Shown: one piece after another, positions 1 through 12,691 of the stretch | How positions within the stretch are numbered: the first letter of the stretch is position 1 | Layout of the letters: each line of letters opens with the position of its first letter | Source of the DNA: Nymphaea colorata | Lineage: Eukaryota; Streptophyta; Magnoliopsida; Nymphaeales; Nymphaeaceae | Reading direction: 5' to 3' | Assembly (NCBI RefSeq): GCF_008831285.2 | Contig: NC_045147.1 | Span: 14,362,854-14,426,853, forward strand | Length of the DNA: 64,000 nucleotides | The notes under the pieces: model-generated | Told to the model about the DNA's origin: nothing | What the model saw: only the letters and a program-made list of their open reading frames with translations | Databases searched by the model: none | Position numbers and translations under genes: made by a program

Positions 1-773
1 AGCAGCTCATGGGCACGGGTGGAGGTTGGCAGGACCAGATAGGTGGTTTATATCCTGGTATCAAATGTACAGCAAGTTTCCCCGGGAAGCCTTTGAAGCT
101 ACACGTGATACCATTAGCTGCATCACCTAATTTAGTAGAGGAATTGGAGCAGCGGCTCTTGGTGGTATTCACAGGGCAGGTAAGTAATTTGGTTCTTTCA
201 CATTTCATATTATTGCCGAAGGCGCAGCTTCCTTTGGGTGGAGCTATATGTTTCATTTACTAATGAAGTTCTGAGTCTTGGTGCAGCTTAATTGACGTAC
301 ATTACATTTCCTTGTCTGTATAATTTCGATGGCACCTTGAACAGGTGAGGCTGGCTAATCAAGTTCTGCAAAAGGTGGTGACTCGTTATCTCCAACGTGA
401 TAGCCTCTTGATATCTAGCATTAAACGTCTCGCTGAACTTGCAAAAATTGGTCAAGAAGCACTCATGAATGGCGACGTGGATGAATTGGGATCTATAATG
501 TTGGAGGCCTGGAGACTGCATCAGGAACTGGACCCGTACTGCAGTAATTCTTTTGTGGATAACCTCTTCAAATCAGCTGAAAAATTTTGCTGTGGTTATA
601 AGCTAGTTGGTGCTGGTGGTGGTGGGTTCGCGCTGCTGTTAGCACGGGACAAGAACTGTGCTATGGAATTGAGAAAACTGCTTGAAGTGTCAAATTTGGG
701 TGTCAAAGTGTATAACTGGAAAATCCATTTTGATGGCTCTGATGGTGATAATTTCACATCATTTTTCAGATGA
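1..773 (+). CDS. FKGP: Bifunctional L-fucokinase / GDP-L-fucose pyrophosphorylase, C-terminal part (5' end outside window)
   Basis: This is the 3' end of a split gene; the codons visible in the window run 3-179 and 345-773. The intron 180-344 starts GTAAGT and ends ACAG in phase 0. The protein joins L-fucose phosphorylation to GDP-L-fucose formation in the cytosolic fucose salvage pathway. The visible part is the GHMP-kinase half. It starts with the family motif GTGGGWQDQIGG (positions 9-44), and later has the glycine-rich GHMP C-terminal motif VGAGGGGFALLLARD (about 607-651). The end of the kinase domain, including the LANQVLQKVVTRYLQRD helix, matches plant FKGP as I recall it (Arabidopsis At1g01220). 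The reading frame is intact to the TGA at 771-773. The pyrophosphorylase half must lie left of the window. Confidence 0.9.
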
Positions 774-1700
774 AAGCTAGTCTACTATTTATGATTCAAA
801 CCTTGTTTTAGAATGTTTTCTGTCATGTAGTTACATAAAAGAATTACTCAAGAACCGGGTATTGCCTGCCGAGAGATTGCTTGAGTAAATATGTTGTAGT
901 ATGTGTATGATAATTATCTCTTCATAATAATTCCTAGTCAAATCTTTTCTGTTTCCAGCATAATACCGGTTGATGGCCATGTCGTTGATTCATGATTATA
1001 TATCTTGAAGCATATAAAACAGTGTATATTTAAGTAAAATGATCTAATGGTTCAAGATCCGAGAGGGCCACAAGCATCATAGGTTTAGGTTTAAGAACAG
1101 AACCTGACCCATAGAACAGACATATGAACCAACCCAGGAGCACGCCAGCATACACATGGATAAGGCAAGTTATAATTCAAACACAAACTAAATTACGTAT
1201 TTAACAGCTCTAATATAACTAAGAAAAACACAAAGTAAATGCTGTTTTGCAATGTGTTCCATCGGTCAGCGAGCCGTTTTCTTTAAAAATATCATGAAAA
1301 AATGAATTTAACATTTTATGTATTTCTTTATTAATCAAGAGGTTGAAAAAAATTTTGTCATAGGTCCAATTTGCAACATAAATTTGCAATAGGATCATCA
1401 CGCCAAGAATTTCCTCCACTATACTAGAAAACGAAACTCGATTTTGAGCCTTCGAGTTGATGATAGTCAAGTGTTTAATACTTGACTGGGTCTCTTTTGG
1501 CCCGATTTGCCAACATCTAGCTTGTTTAACAAGGACATGTCCGAGATAAAAAGTTTCATAATCATTGCGTTCCAAAAAAGAGTGATTTTTTTTTTTCTAT
1601 TCAACAAGTGTCTCAGACACAAACATCTATCAAAACATGGGGGAAAGTGGCTTGAAAAACTCATTTCCCACTGTCCTAAAAATAAATTAGAGACGGTGCC
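774..1700. other. Spacer downstream of FKGP
   Basis: AT-rich spacer that should carry the FKGP 3' UTR (perhaps to about 950). No convincing gene is seen on either strand. The short open frames at 1219-1664 lack any recognisable motif and overlap one another on opposite strands. Confidence 0.5.
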
Positions 1701-1719
1701 TTTATTTCAAAAATTGCAA

Positions 1720-3140
1720 GTAATGTAAGAAAGAAATACCTCAAGGAACATGGTTTGTGGCATGCTATGTCTTTCATTAAATGTTCTATAATTTGGAAAG
1801 ATATAGTTAAATCTTGTAAGCAAATCAATGACAAAGTCTGTTGGCAAATTAAAGATGGCAAAAGAGCCAAATTTTGTATTGACAGTTGGGCAGGAAGGTT
1901 CCTAGCAGCGTTGATTGATGTTAATGACTCAATTCTTGAGGTTATTAATCATAGAATCACTGTCAGAGAGGTTATGTATGACCCTAATTAGGCAAGTTGT
2001 GATACAGTGAATAGATGGAGACCTGATACTGCGACATTCACCATAGTGGATAATCAAGCTGATACACTCGTCTGGGCTAATCAACACTCTCGCCCAATCA
2101 ATCGAAAACATATTTGGGAGGCCATCAGGCTGCATAAGGAAACTGAAAAGTGGCGTCAGTATATTTGGGTTAAACATGGATTACCAAGGGCAACTTGGAT
2201 GGTCTACATTAGATGTCAAGGCAGAACCATGACTGAAAACAGACTCAAAAAATTAGGAATGCAGTTGGCCTCAAGGTGTCTTCTATGCCAAACCCATGAG
2301 GAGGATGAAAGTCACTTGTTTTTTGGCTGCTCGAAGTCGATAATATTATGGCAATTCATTGCAGCTAAATTCAATCAAAAGATTTCTCGTCAACAGACCA
2401 TTAAACAATGTCTCGTCTGGTGGTTTAGAAGGAAACTGTGGGCGAGCATATGGAAAACAACTTTCCACATGGCCATATGGTTCTTATGGCAGTTGAAGAA
2501 CAAGGTGAAACATGAACATGAACAAATAGTTGGTGACTATTGCTCTAGATTTTGAGAATATTGCAGAGAACAATACAAAAAAGTTAATCAAAATAGAATG
2601 AACAGTCAAAGAGTGGGAATCTGGCAACGCCAAGGTATCATGTTAGCAGATTGGAGCTTCTAAGAAGGAGTTGGTTACAACATTCACATTGCATCTTGGT
2701 ATGGTGAAGGTTTGAGGACTGATTAGATGTTACAATGGAGAATACATGTTTGGAGTCTGTTCTTGGTCGAAAGAAGGGAGAGCATTATCTGAGAACTGGG
2801 TTTTGAATAAATGTTTAGAGAAGATTAATACTAACAAGCATATCATTGTTGTATAAGGCAATAATGAGGCTTGGAAAGATAAGTTAGACAAAGTCATCAA
2901 AGGTACCACAGATAGGGCAAGACATCTTCTTCACGTAAGCAAATTGCAGTTGGCGTACCATTAGCCTTCAATGGAAATTTGTAGTATGTTGTTTTTGTGT
3001 TCCGGTGATAGGGGATATAAAAAATGTTTTACGGGACAAGTTGGCTGGGATACCAGTTAACTTTATTTTTAGTAATGTAATCATCCTGAAAAGGATCCGA
3101 TTTTTTTGTTGTATATATCCCATTTTTTGCTAATAAAATG
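1720..3140 (+). mobile_element. Decayed non-LTR retrotransposon (LINE), ORF2 3' part with zf-RVT domain
   Basis: Translations on the + strand at about 1720-1988 and 2007-2555 form the C-terminal end of a plant LINE ORF2. The first piece has the usual tract before the zinc-binding domain (CWQIKDGKRAKFCIDSW, a version of the W-x-I-G-x-G-x2-I-x-F-W-x-D-x-W block). The second has a reverse-transcriptase zinc-binding motif, CLLCQTHEEDESHLFFGC (about 2278-2331), followed by W-rich helices. A stop at 1989-1991 separates the two pieces, and further stops break the later part (2556-2990). The tail near 3060-3140 resembles a LINE 3' end. The 5' half, endonuclease and most of the RT are missing. It is a fossil insertion between FKGP and NDX; the ends are approximate. 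Confidence 0.75.
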
Positions 3141-3777
3141 GATGAGGCCTATCCCTCAGCAGGTCTTTCACCGGATTGGATGTCTTAATAAGCAGCCTTA
3201 AGGCACCTTTATTAGTTGATGAAGAAAGTTCATGTGCAATAGGATACTCATTCAAACACAACTAAAAAATTAAAACTTCTGCATCCAAGGTTTCAAGTTT
3301 TTTATTAAATTTTCAATGAAACATGAGAACATTTGGCTAAAAGTTCGTAACGTTTCCACATTTCACTCGAATTTATCTATTATACTAAAATCGTTTTGGA
3401 CAATCAAACACCCCTAGGAGGCTAGTGGCGATGAAGATAACAGTCTAATCTGGATCTAAGCCGAAATGGAGTTGGATCCGGACCAGATTCCGCTTGTACG
3501 AAGAGTCCAGGCCCTACTGTCGCCATAAATAACAATCGCGAGTAGATGGTGGACTCATTATCACATGGTCGGGCATCTTCCCCTGGAGAAGAACCCCGGG
3601 AAGGCTTCTTCACTCTTGTAGCACGGCGGGTTACCGTTGTCATGTGCAGAGTGAAAACCCTAATCCTCATTCCTCTGCTGGATCTTCTCTTCCTCGTGGA
3701 AAACTGTTCATGACCAGTCGGGGATCTCCTTTCGCTAACGAGAGTGGCTGGTGGTTAGATCGTTTAATATCTTATCG

Positions 3778-4368
3778 GTAAGCATCACTTCAGTTCTTCT
3801 GCATTCGCTGTTCTGTTTCTGTGCTTCGAGGAAAATCAATCCGTTCTAGCACCAGCGAGTCACTGAACTCCGCTTCTTCTGCGGTTCTTCTTATGAATAT
3901 TAGGAAGTATATTTTTTGCTTCATTTTGGATTCTTATTTCATGCAGGCCGTGAGCTTACTTAGTGGCCCGTCAAATAGGCCGCTACCAGCTTCGTGGATT
4001 AGGCAATTGTTTCTGGTTGAGAAGGAATTTTAGTGCGTTATATTCGTCGTAAAAGTATTATGAATTACTCACAAGTTGTTTCTTTCTAGTTGTCTTTGAT
4101 GCTTTGAGGAAATCGATTCTCTTTAGCATCAGTATATCAATAAAATTTCATTGTTCTGCAATCCTTGTATTGCGAAAGAGCGTAAAAGTGGTTACCTTTA
4201 TTTTTGCGTGCTCGTTCATGCATTCCTTGCGCTTCCTCAGTGTTTCATCAGATGGGGCGCTGTTCGCTTCATGGTCTTGGAAGTGGTTGGTTCTTGGAGA
4301 TGGATTATATTAGAAATTGCCTTTGTTTTCTGAGAGGCTCATTAGTTATCTTGGTTATTTCTGTGTAG
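3778..4368 (+). other. NDX: Probable 5'-UTR intron of NDX
   Basis: A GC-richer stretch around 3650-3777 looks like a non-coding leader exon ending ATCG|GTAAGC. A matching acceptor, CTGTGTAG, ends at 4368, eight bases before the NDX ATG at 4377. An intron here would join the leader straight to the start codon. This rests on splice consensus and position only. Confidence 0.45.
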
Positions 4369-4376
4369 GTAAGGCC

Positions 4377-7300
4377 ATGGCTCATTCTTCTATAATAGAA
4401 GATCTGCACGGGATTAACTCCCAAGAGCTGACGAGGCTATTGAAGGAGTCTGCAAATTATACTCTACATGTCAGTAAGGGAAATGATTCTTCAATGCAGG
4501 TTGGTAATTGGACTTCCTTGATGTTTTTGGTTAGTTGTTGGTGTTCTTTCTCATGTTTTTATGTATTGACAAGCTGTATAAAGGAGTAATTTTGTGCGGC
4601 CCAGGTTGATATAAAGAAATTGGCATCGGTGCTTCCTTTGCACCTCCTTGCGGTGCTTCTCATTCCTGGATGTGGGGACGAAGCACGATTGACTTACTTG
4701 CTGAGTGGTGCACGTCTCTTGCATACGCTGTCTGATCTTGCATCCAGGCATTCAGAAATTGAACAGGTTCGGCTTTGGCATAATTTGAGGCATTACTTGT
4801 AGTTATGGATTTGCTGGATGAAATGGAACTTACGCATTATGTGGATCTTTGTTTAATATTATTTTACTATCATGGCATGTAGAAGCAAGTTCTGGTGCTG
4901 GTATTACTTACCTAATTGGCTATTTTACATGTCTTCGCCATGGGTTTTGTACTACAGTGTGCCTTATATTTTCTTTCCACATAGTACTCCAGTTTTTTAT
5001 TTTCCATTTATTCATTGATCTTATCTTCAACTGTGGAGCTGGTCCGTCAGATGTCGTTTTGAAAATCATGCCTGAAGTTCTTTACATAGGTACATTAATT
5101 ATTAGTATTTAATTGTCAACCTTCACAATCTCTTAGATGTTCATGAGATCACACCATTTCGATAGTTTCTAAATTTCTTATGCCTAGCAAATTTAATAGT
5201 TGTAACCAATCCAGTAGACTTAGATGGCATTATTGCTCTTGAACTTTTGAATTGCAGATTTTGCTGGAGGACCTGAAAACTTCTGAACAGATATTGGACC
5301 TGGTCTTTTTCATGTTTGTTATGCTTGCACAGTATGAACAGGTATGCTTTGTTTGGAGGGTGTTTAATTTAGTTGTTTGTTTGGTTGTATATTTGTTTTT
5401 TGGCTGCTGAAGTGTTTCTGTTGAATTAGGAAAGCCATGTTGAGAGTTTTCTCCCTCTACTACATTCTACACTGGTGGCTTGCAACCTGTTCCTTTTGAC
5501 AAACTATATTTCTTCACAATGGCAAGATTTAGTTAATGTGCTGCTGGTGCATCCTAAGGTGCCTTCTTATCTTCGCTAAGTTTAAGCTGGCTTTGTATTT
5601 AATGAGTAACTGTTCTCTCACTTTTCGTTCAGATGGAGTGTGTTTATGTTCATTGAAGGGAAACTTATGAAATTCTGGAATATGTAATGATGTTTGTGTG
5701 CTATAGCCAACTGGCTTGATGTGCCACCATTACTTTCTTGCATTATCTGTTCTAAGAGGATGATGTCCTTATAATATGGTAAAACCGTAAAACTACAGGT
5801 TTTTCTTTGGGGGAAGGTTGAATTCTCATACGATCATTTATATGGAGCATTATCCTTTCTTGCCCTCCTTATCAGAGATTTAAAGTGGAACAAGTTTTGT
5901 TTAATGTTTATAATTACTGGCGGTTAAGTTGTACATTCAACATATCTAGATTAGTCATTACTTAACTTTCCTATCAGTTCATAATGTTAATTGTGAATTT
6001 TACTAAAGGAGATTGTGATCTCATCTTTGAACAATTTGTCCTCAATTACTTGTACTTTTATGTTTGATTTGTCAATTAACTAAGGTTAGTTTTATGCCCT
6101 TTTGTTTCTGTATACAATGTGCATACTTAACACGTAACAGCATATTCTTCATTTACCACACATGATCAAATTCAGAAGGATACCTGTGGGTCTAGTTCAA
6201 TTGAAAACTCTAAAGAGCAATATTGGGCTTGTCATTTTCCTATGATGTGAGTAGTATGTGCAAGAAAAAAATTTGTATAATAGCAGCATAATATTTTTCT
6301 GGTATGTGCATCAACATAGTTGGTAACATATTGATCATGTAATGGATCTGGCCAACTCAAAAAATGTTGGTGGGAAAGAGAAGATCTTTTACGTGATGAC
6401 AAAATAGAATCTGGAGGCACTTTTTTCTGTTTGTTTCTGACTTTCTGTACTATTCTCTTCGATATAAGTTCTGCTGAACGTTTTACCTCTTTATTGCAGA
6501 ACTCTAAATGAGACCAGTACATACGTTATATGGCACAGGTTCAAAGGCATCGAACAATGAAGCAATTTATTCACCTTTTTTGGTTGTAATATTGAGAAAT
6601 AGATAGCAACATTTTACCATTTTTGTTCCAGGACTGTAGATAAGACCAGTATATGGGATATATGGCACATGTTCAAAGGCATTAAATAATAAAGCAATTT
6701 ATTTATCTTTTTGGTTGTAATGTTCAGAAATAAATTGCTTGAGCTAAAACAGTTTTCTTAAGTAATATGCCAATGCAGAGATGCAAAGGTTGCTTATGCT
6801 GTTATAATGGTGGTTCAATTATGGATTAAAAACTTAAAATTTTTGGCACATCAAATGCTTGGCAAGCTTTATGTTTTTGACTATTCATTTTTGTCTTCTG
6901 ATTTATCTACTACATGGGATAATTGCATAAATGTATGGCTGTGTCCTTTTTATCAAAAAAATATCAAGTGCAAAGGTGGTGCATTTGAAGGACATTTTTC
7001 TTGTGATTCAGATAGGATTGTTAATTATGATATCAGGCAAAAGTGTGGGAATTTATATGAATCATTTACAATTACAAGTCTTTCCTATTTTCCGGTCCTT
7101 TGGTTATGTGATTGATAGAGAATGTACAAACCTCATGGGTCTTAGTTTTTTGATGATGTATAGAGCATGTTTAAATGTCTTAAATTATTATATTTGTCAT
7201 ATAGATCTGCTGTCTTGATAATTGCACTGGCATGAGCTTAGGATGGAAAAAGCTCTTCTTGGATAAACATGAAGTATAGATGTGTAGGATGGCAGCAATT

Positions 7301-10300
7301 GCTCAAGTTGTTGATGTTGTTATTTCCCCACTTAGATCAAGAACTGGTAACCTGTTAATAAGCCAGATGGCATGGTTGTCCTCTCCCTTTTCTTTTCACA
7401 ATAAGTTCCCAGTAAGGTTGGTCTATGTATGCCAATGATCTGTTCCTCCTATCCAGTTACTGAGATACTTTTAAACTGTTCTATACCATAATTACTTTAT
7501 CATTCTCTTAACTAGCATGGAACTATATGATATTGAACTGAAAGATTTACAATGTCCTTTTCTTGCCTCAGGTTGACATATTCATGGATACAGCATTCGG
7601 TGCAGTATATCTAGACATTGAATTTTTGCGGATGAAACTGGTGAAGCTGCCTAGTGAAGCAAAGAAGGCTTCTGGCCCTCTGAATCCCGAAAATGAGGCT
7701 CATGTTATCTCCCACCAATGTGAAGCTTCTTTGCAGATCCTTATGTTCTTGTGTCAGCAGAAGTCATTTCGAGAGCGCCTTCTTAGAAATAAGGTTAGCT
7801 ATTGCAGACCAAAGTCCATTTCTTGAATTTCAGGAATGGTTCTGCGGACATGCCACCAAAAGCTTATGGAAATAAAGCATATATAACAGCTGCTTGTTAC
7901 TATATTTAGTTCTCCATTTATTATGTTTTCTACCTTTCAACTCTCAGGAGCTATGCAGGAATGGAGGCGTTCTATCACTGGCTCTGGCTGTTCTTAAATT
8001 GAATGTACAGCCACATTTTGGTGAATCTTCATGTTTATCGGCTGTTGTTTCTAGGATGAAATCGAAAATGCTTTGCATTGTAAGTTCTGTCAATATTATG
8101 CAGGAGAACCACATTGTCTAAAAATTATGTTTTAATGTGCTTGTGGATTGTCCTTTTTTCAGTTGGTGAATCTCTGTGAAACAGAGAGTATTTCTTACTT
8201 GGATGAGGTTGCCAGCTCTTACAGAAGCATGCATTTGGCAAAATCTGTTGCTCTAGAGGTTGTTTTTGTCGCTGGAGTTGACCTTTCAGCATTCTTTTTT
8301 TCTTCTTCTTTTTTATCAATATTATGTTGTCTTGAATTCAGGTGCTTGCATTTCTGAAGACTGCATTTGACAGAGAAAATGAGCTGCTTAATGGTTCCAT
8401 CACGAATCAGAAGCCAAAGGGTCTTGTACTTTTGAACTCAATGCGCCTGGCTGATATTTTTTCTGACGATTCAAACTTTCGGTGTTTCATTACAATTAAC
8501 ATTGTACGTTGCCTCATGGCATTTAAGATGAACCTTGTCTTAGGACCTTAGCTTTGGTTACAGTTAATGTCTCTCTTTGCTATCTTATATTCGTTTGTTG
8601 TGCAGACTCCTATTTTGGCTGACATTTTGAGTTTATCTCATGACGATTTTATATCAAGTTGGTGCTCACAAGAAAGTCCAGTTCTGGAAGAAGATGCAAC
8701 TGTGGAGTATGAACCCTTTAATGCTGCTGGCCTTACAATTCTGTCAGTTCAAAATGCATCTGGAGCCTTGGTGTCAGAATCGGGTCCCCTAGTGAATATT
8801 GATTGTCCCTCAGTCAATTGTATACCGCCAGCTTCTCATGCGCAGCAGAAAACATCATTTTTGGTCAAAATAATAGCAAATCTCCATTGTTTTGTCCCCA
8901 ATATTTGTGGAGGTAATAATTGCCTTTTGCAGCATCACTTTTTTGCTCTTTCTTATGTCACTCACATGACTCTATTATGTACTTTTTTTTTGCTGTTGTT
9001 TGCAGAGGAAGAGAGAAATCATTTTTTCAACAAATTTCTTGAATGCTTGGGAATGGAGCAGGATATCTCTTCCAAAGTTTCTCCCCCTGCGGATTTCACT
9101 AAAGCCATTGCAGCTTATGAGAATCTCTGTAAAGTCCATCCGATGAATTTCTTTCTCCCTATGTCCATAGACACGCCTAAAAGCCAGCCACACCCATGTC
9201 AACACCAGGCATGAAAATTGAAATGCAGAAGTAGAATGGTTTTGACACAGTCAAAGCTGAGTCGGGTGCAGTTAACACATTTTACGCTTTCTTTTTGTCC
9301 AATTTTAGACAGCCAACTTTTATTGAATCCATTTTTTTCTCTTTTTATAAACCTTAATTTTACTCATTTCTCATGCTACATTGTGTGTATGTGTGTGTGT
9401 GAGAGAGAGAGAGAGAGGTAAACAAATTAAGTCAACTCATTAGTTTCCTTTTTGCAAATAGAAATCTTTTGTCGTACTCATCCAACAATAAAAAAAATGT
9501 TCCTTCCTATCTAGGTTGTTGTATTTAATTCATATATGTGTAGCACACACATATCCATGTCCCTGCCCTGCACCCAAGCTTTTGAAATTGTTTTGCACCC
9601 CATGTCTACACTTGCACTCTGTGCCCCTGTGTCATATTTTTATCCTTTTGTCTATCCTCTATATTTGGCTTCTATCTTGGAAATAATGATTATGCTTTTT
9701 TTAGGTTCTTTGTTGGATCATGCAGTTTCTCTAGTTCCCGTGGTATTGTTGAATGAGGATGATGTACAACTTTTGAGGTAATTGAATCTTTGTGTTTGTC
9801 CAGTCTACCTGCGGTCTAGGAAAATCTTTGGTTTGTTTGTAGATGCGATGCATTTAATGATGCCAAAAATGAACTTTTTTTTTTTGAAAATTGATGATTT
9901 GAACTGGAAAAGCGTTGGAAACCTACAAGATAACCTCCTTGCTCCCCTCACTTACAATTTATTCTAATCATTACCTTGAAGGTGTTGAAATATTTGTATC
10001 AGTTCGATTTCCGTTTATTTCTACTATCTTACCTTATTGTTGTTTTTCTTTGTCCTTGTTTAGTAAGTTTGTTGATCAATTGTGTGAGATGCTGCCTCAG
10101 TCATACAAGACGAATGCAACTCTGGTGAGCCATTTTGCTATCATACAATGGGAAGATAACAAAAGTTTTGGCAAGAAAAATTCTACTTATTATAAGCTTT
10201 TAGCGATTTTAATCAGTTTTGGAGATGGAAAGAGATATGATGTATTCAATATGCTATCACATGACTAATAATAAAATCTTATTTTTTGTTTCACTTTCTG

Positions 10301-12691
10301 GCTTCATCATTTAATAACTCATTTACTTATCAAATTTGAATTTTTCTAGACAACAATAATTTCTTCAAAAAGAATAGTGTATCTTGAGATAGTTTTCTTT
10401 TCAAATATCCTAAGAATGATGTCTGTCACGTGTGTAATCTTAAGATGCACGGACAAATGTCCATATGTGTGAGAGATTCAGTTTTTGCTTGGAACATGTA
10501 GGTTGGCTGCTTGGTGCCCTTAAAATATTATGTTGGTTCATGTGCTTGCATTTTGCTTGCTGAGGAAATGAAGTTGTGTTTGCAACTCATATTTGCCGTT
10601 CAATATCTGATTAATTAATTGGTTCACTTCATATGCAGGATTTTGATAATGAAAATACGAAAAAAATGCGCGAGAATAAATTCAAAGCTGTGCACAGAGT
10701 GCACCAAACATCACAATCCTGGGAAAGGTTCTCTAACCCTGAAAAGAGCAAGGTGAATGGAAACATCCTGACAATGTTTCTTATCTGCTTATCTTTCATG
10801 ATACAACAAATTAGGGCCTTGAGGTGCTTTGCGACATGAATCACACTTATTTAAAGTTTTAGTTATTCAAATTCCTTGATAACTGAATTCTAAAATTTAA
10901 CAGGATGGCCAAAGTGTGGGTTTACGTGGTTCATCTTTGTCAAAGAAAATGGATGATGCAGAAGACGCACTAGACTACAAAGCAAAGAATTGCGACCTTA
11001 GAGAGGGTTTTTCTGATACTTCCCTATTCCAAGAGGTGGATCAATCAAGTGTTCTGCATAAGCAAAAGAGTCCTATTAAGTCTCAGACGGAACTGGATAG
11101 AGTTAAAAATGAAGATCAGAAAGCCCCAGTTAGATTTTCAACAGGATGTGAGAAAGAAGTCAGAAAGGATGGTAAGTTTGTTGAAGGAAATTCAGGTGGT
11201 GGGAAGAAGAGCAAGAACCGGTTTGATGAACTTTTCACCAGTTCAGATGGGCAATTTCCGAAGCCTCCAGATTTTACAAGAGATAGTGAAAGTAAGGGGC
11301 CTACACATGGCAATGCTACACATGGGAATGAAAAGGGTGAAGCTGCTGAGAGCGAAGAAAAGCAACCAAGAAAAAGGAAACGAAACATTATGAATGATAA
11401 GCAGATAAATTTAATTGAAAAGGCCCTTATTGAGGAGCCAGACTTGCAGCGCAATGCAGTGTCATTGCAGTCATGGACTGAGAAGCTTAGTGTACACGTG
11501 TGTGCAACAACAAATTCTTTCATTTTTTACTGATTTATTTCTAGAAATTGTTTCATGGCCTAGTAGTTTGTTTGCTCTACCTAATGGATTTTCTTCATGA
11601 ACTTTTGGCAGGGGTCTGAGCTCACTTCTTCCCAACTGAAGAATTGGTGAGTTAATCGTTTCCTCGTTTACCATGTCTCTTTTACCTGCATCATTATATT
11701 TAAATCTCCAAAGTTTCTTTTTATATAGAAGTGCTTGCATAGAAAAAACTTGTCTAACCTAACCCAACCGTCACCTATTGGAAGGGACGCCCATGCAGGG
11801 ATGAGCGAGACATTTCTATATAAACCGTCCACAGCCATTGATAAGAAAAAAAAAATTGAAAAATATGACACATGAAGTAGCATTCTTTTCATGCAAGGCT
11901 GCTTACTGAGGGGGACAAAAGTCTGCTGCTCACGTTTCTATAATTTTTGAAATTCATATTGAACTGAGGGGTTTGCAGTTTAATATTGCATGAAAATTCC
12001 AACCATTTAGTTGCCAAGTTTTGGAGTATTTGATAAACATGGTAAAGCCTATGATTACCTTTGTTCTGAGATGTTGTGCTTGCTCGGTTCTCTTGGCAGG
12101 TTGAACAACAGGAAAGCTCGGCTGGCCCGTGCAGCTCGGGAAGCTCGAGCACCATCAGAGGGGGAGAGCAACTTTCCTGATAAGGCATGTGCGTCCAGCA
12201 CGGGGAATTTGTATGACTCATCGGAGAGTAATGGTGAGGAATATTATGTTCCATCAACGGCAAAGAGAGGCACTAATCAAAGTGCAGGGAGATCAAGTGG
12301 CACATCAAACGCAACAAAAGCAGAAACTCGTGAACTGCGGCCTGCAGACTTTCCTGATTTTGTGGCGCCGCATGATATGCAGATGCAGTTTCAGATGCAT
12401 GCTCCTATGAGGTATATGTCGTGCGAGCCTGGGCAATGTGTGTGTATAATGGATGGGAATGGCAAGGAAGTTGGCAGGGGAATAGTGTACCAGGTGGATG
12501 GAAAATGGCATGGCAAGAGTTTGGATGAAGCTGGAGTATGGGTTGTAGAAATTTCTGATCTCAAGGTTGAGAGGTGGACCAGTTTGCCTCACCCTTCTGA
12601 TTCTGGAGGCACAACTTTTGACGAAGCCGAGGCCAAGAATGGGAAAATGAGGGTAGCCTGGGACGCAAACAAGATTTTTGTCCTACCTTGA
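4377..12691 (+). CDS. NDX: NODULIN HOMEOBOX protein, 16 coding exons, about 1002 aa
   Basis: Exons: 4377-4499, 4605-4766, 5258-5341, 5430-5558, 7572-7793, 7948-8079, 8163-8258, 8342-8503, 8606-8912, 9006-9128, 9705-9777, 10064-10124, 10639-10752, 10904-11497, 11612-11646, 12100-12691. All junctions are GT-AG and the frame is continuous. The long N-terminal helical NDX-A region contains family blocks such as [21 protein letters not shown] and RMADIF-like [13 protein letters not shown]. The divergent homeodomain lies at about residues 752-815: it begins [10 protein letters not shown] and ends QLKNWLNNRKAR, with the invariant W48 and N51 equivalents at W806 and N809. The C-terminal NDX-B region runs to residue 1002. 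In Arabidopsis (At4g03090) NDX is nuclear, binds single-stranded DNA in the COOLAIR promoter R-loop at FLC, and works with PRC1 RING1 proteins. All key residues are present, so the gene looks functional. Confidence 0.93.
5559..7571 (+). other. NDX intron 4 (2.0 kb), with an internal duplication
   Basis: By far the longest NDX intron. It is AT-rich and codes for nothing recognisable. It holds an imperfect direct duplication of about 100 bp: copy one starts near 6495 and copy two near 6627, offset 132 bp. Both contain AGACCAGTA, TATGGCACA, GTTCAAAGGCAT, AAGCAATTTATT and TTTTGGTTGTAAT. Confidence 0.7.
9382..9418. repeat. Compound (TG)n(AG)n microsatellite in NDX intron 10
   Basis: A GT-rich run switches at 9401 to a pure GA run. 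It lies between exons 10 and 11 of NDX and is not coding in the gene model. Confidence 0.85.

Noticed and set aside
3422-3670. Minus-strand 82-codon open frame upstream of NDX
   Set aside because: No motif, and it overlaps the probable NDX leader exon.
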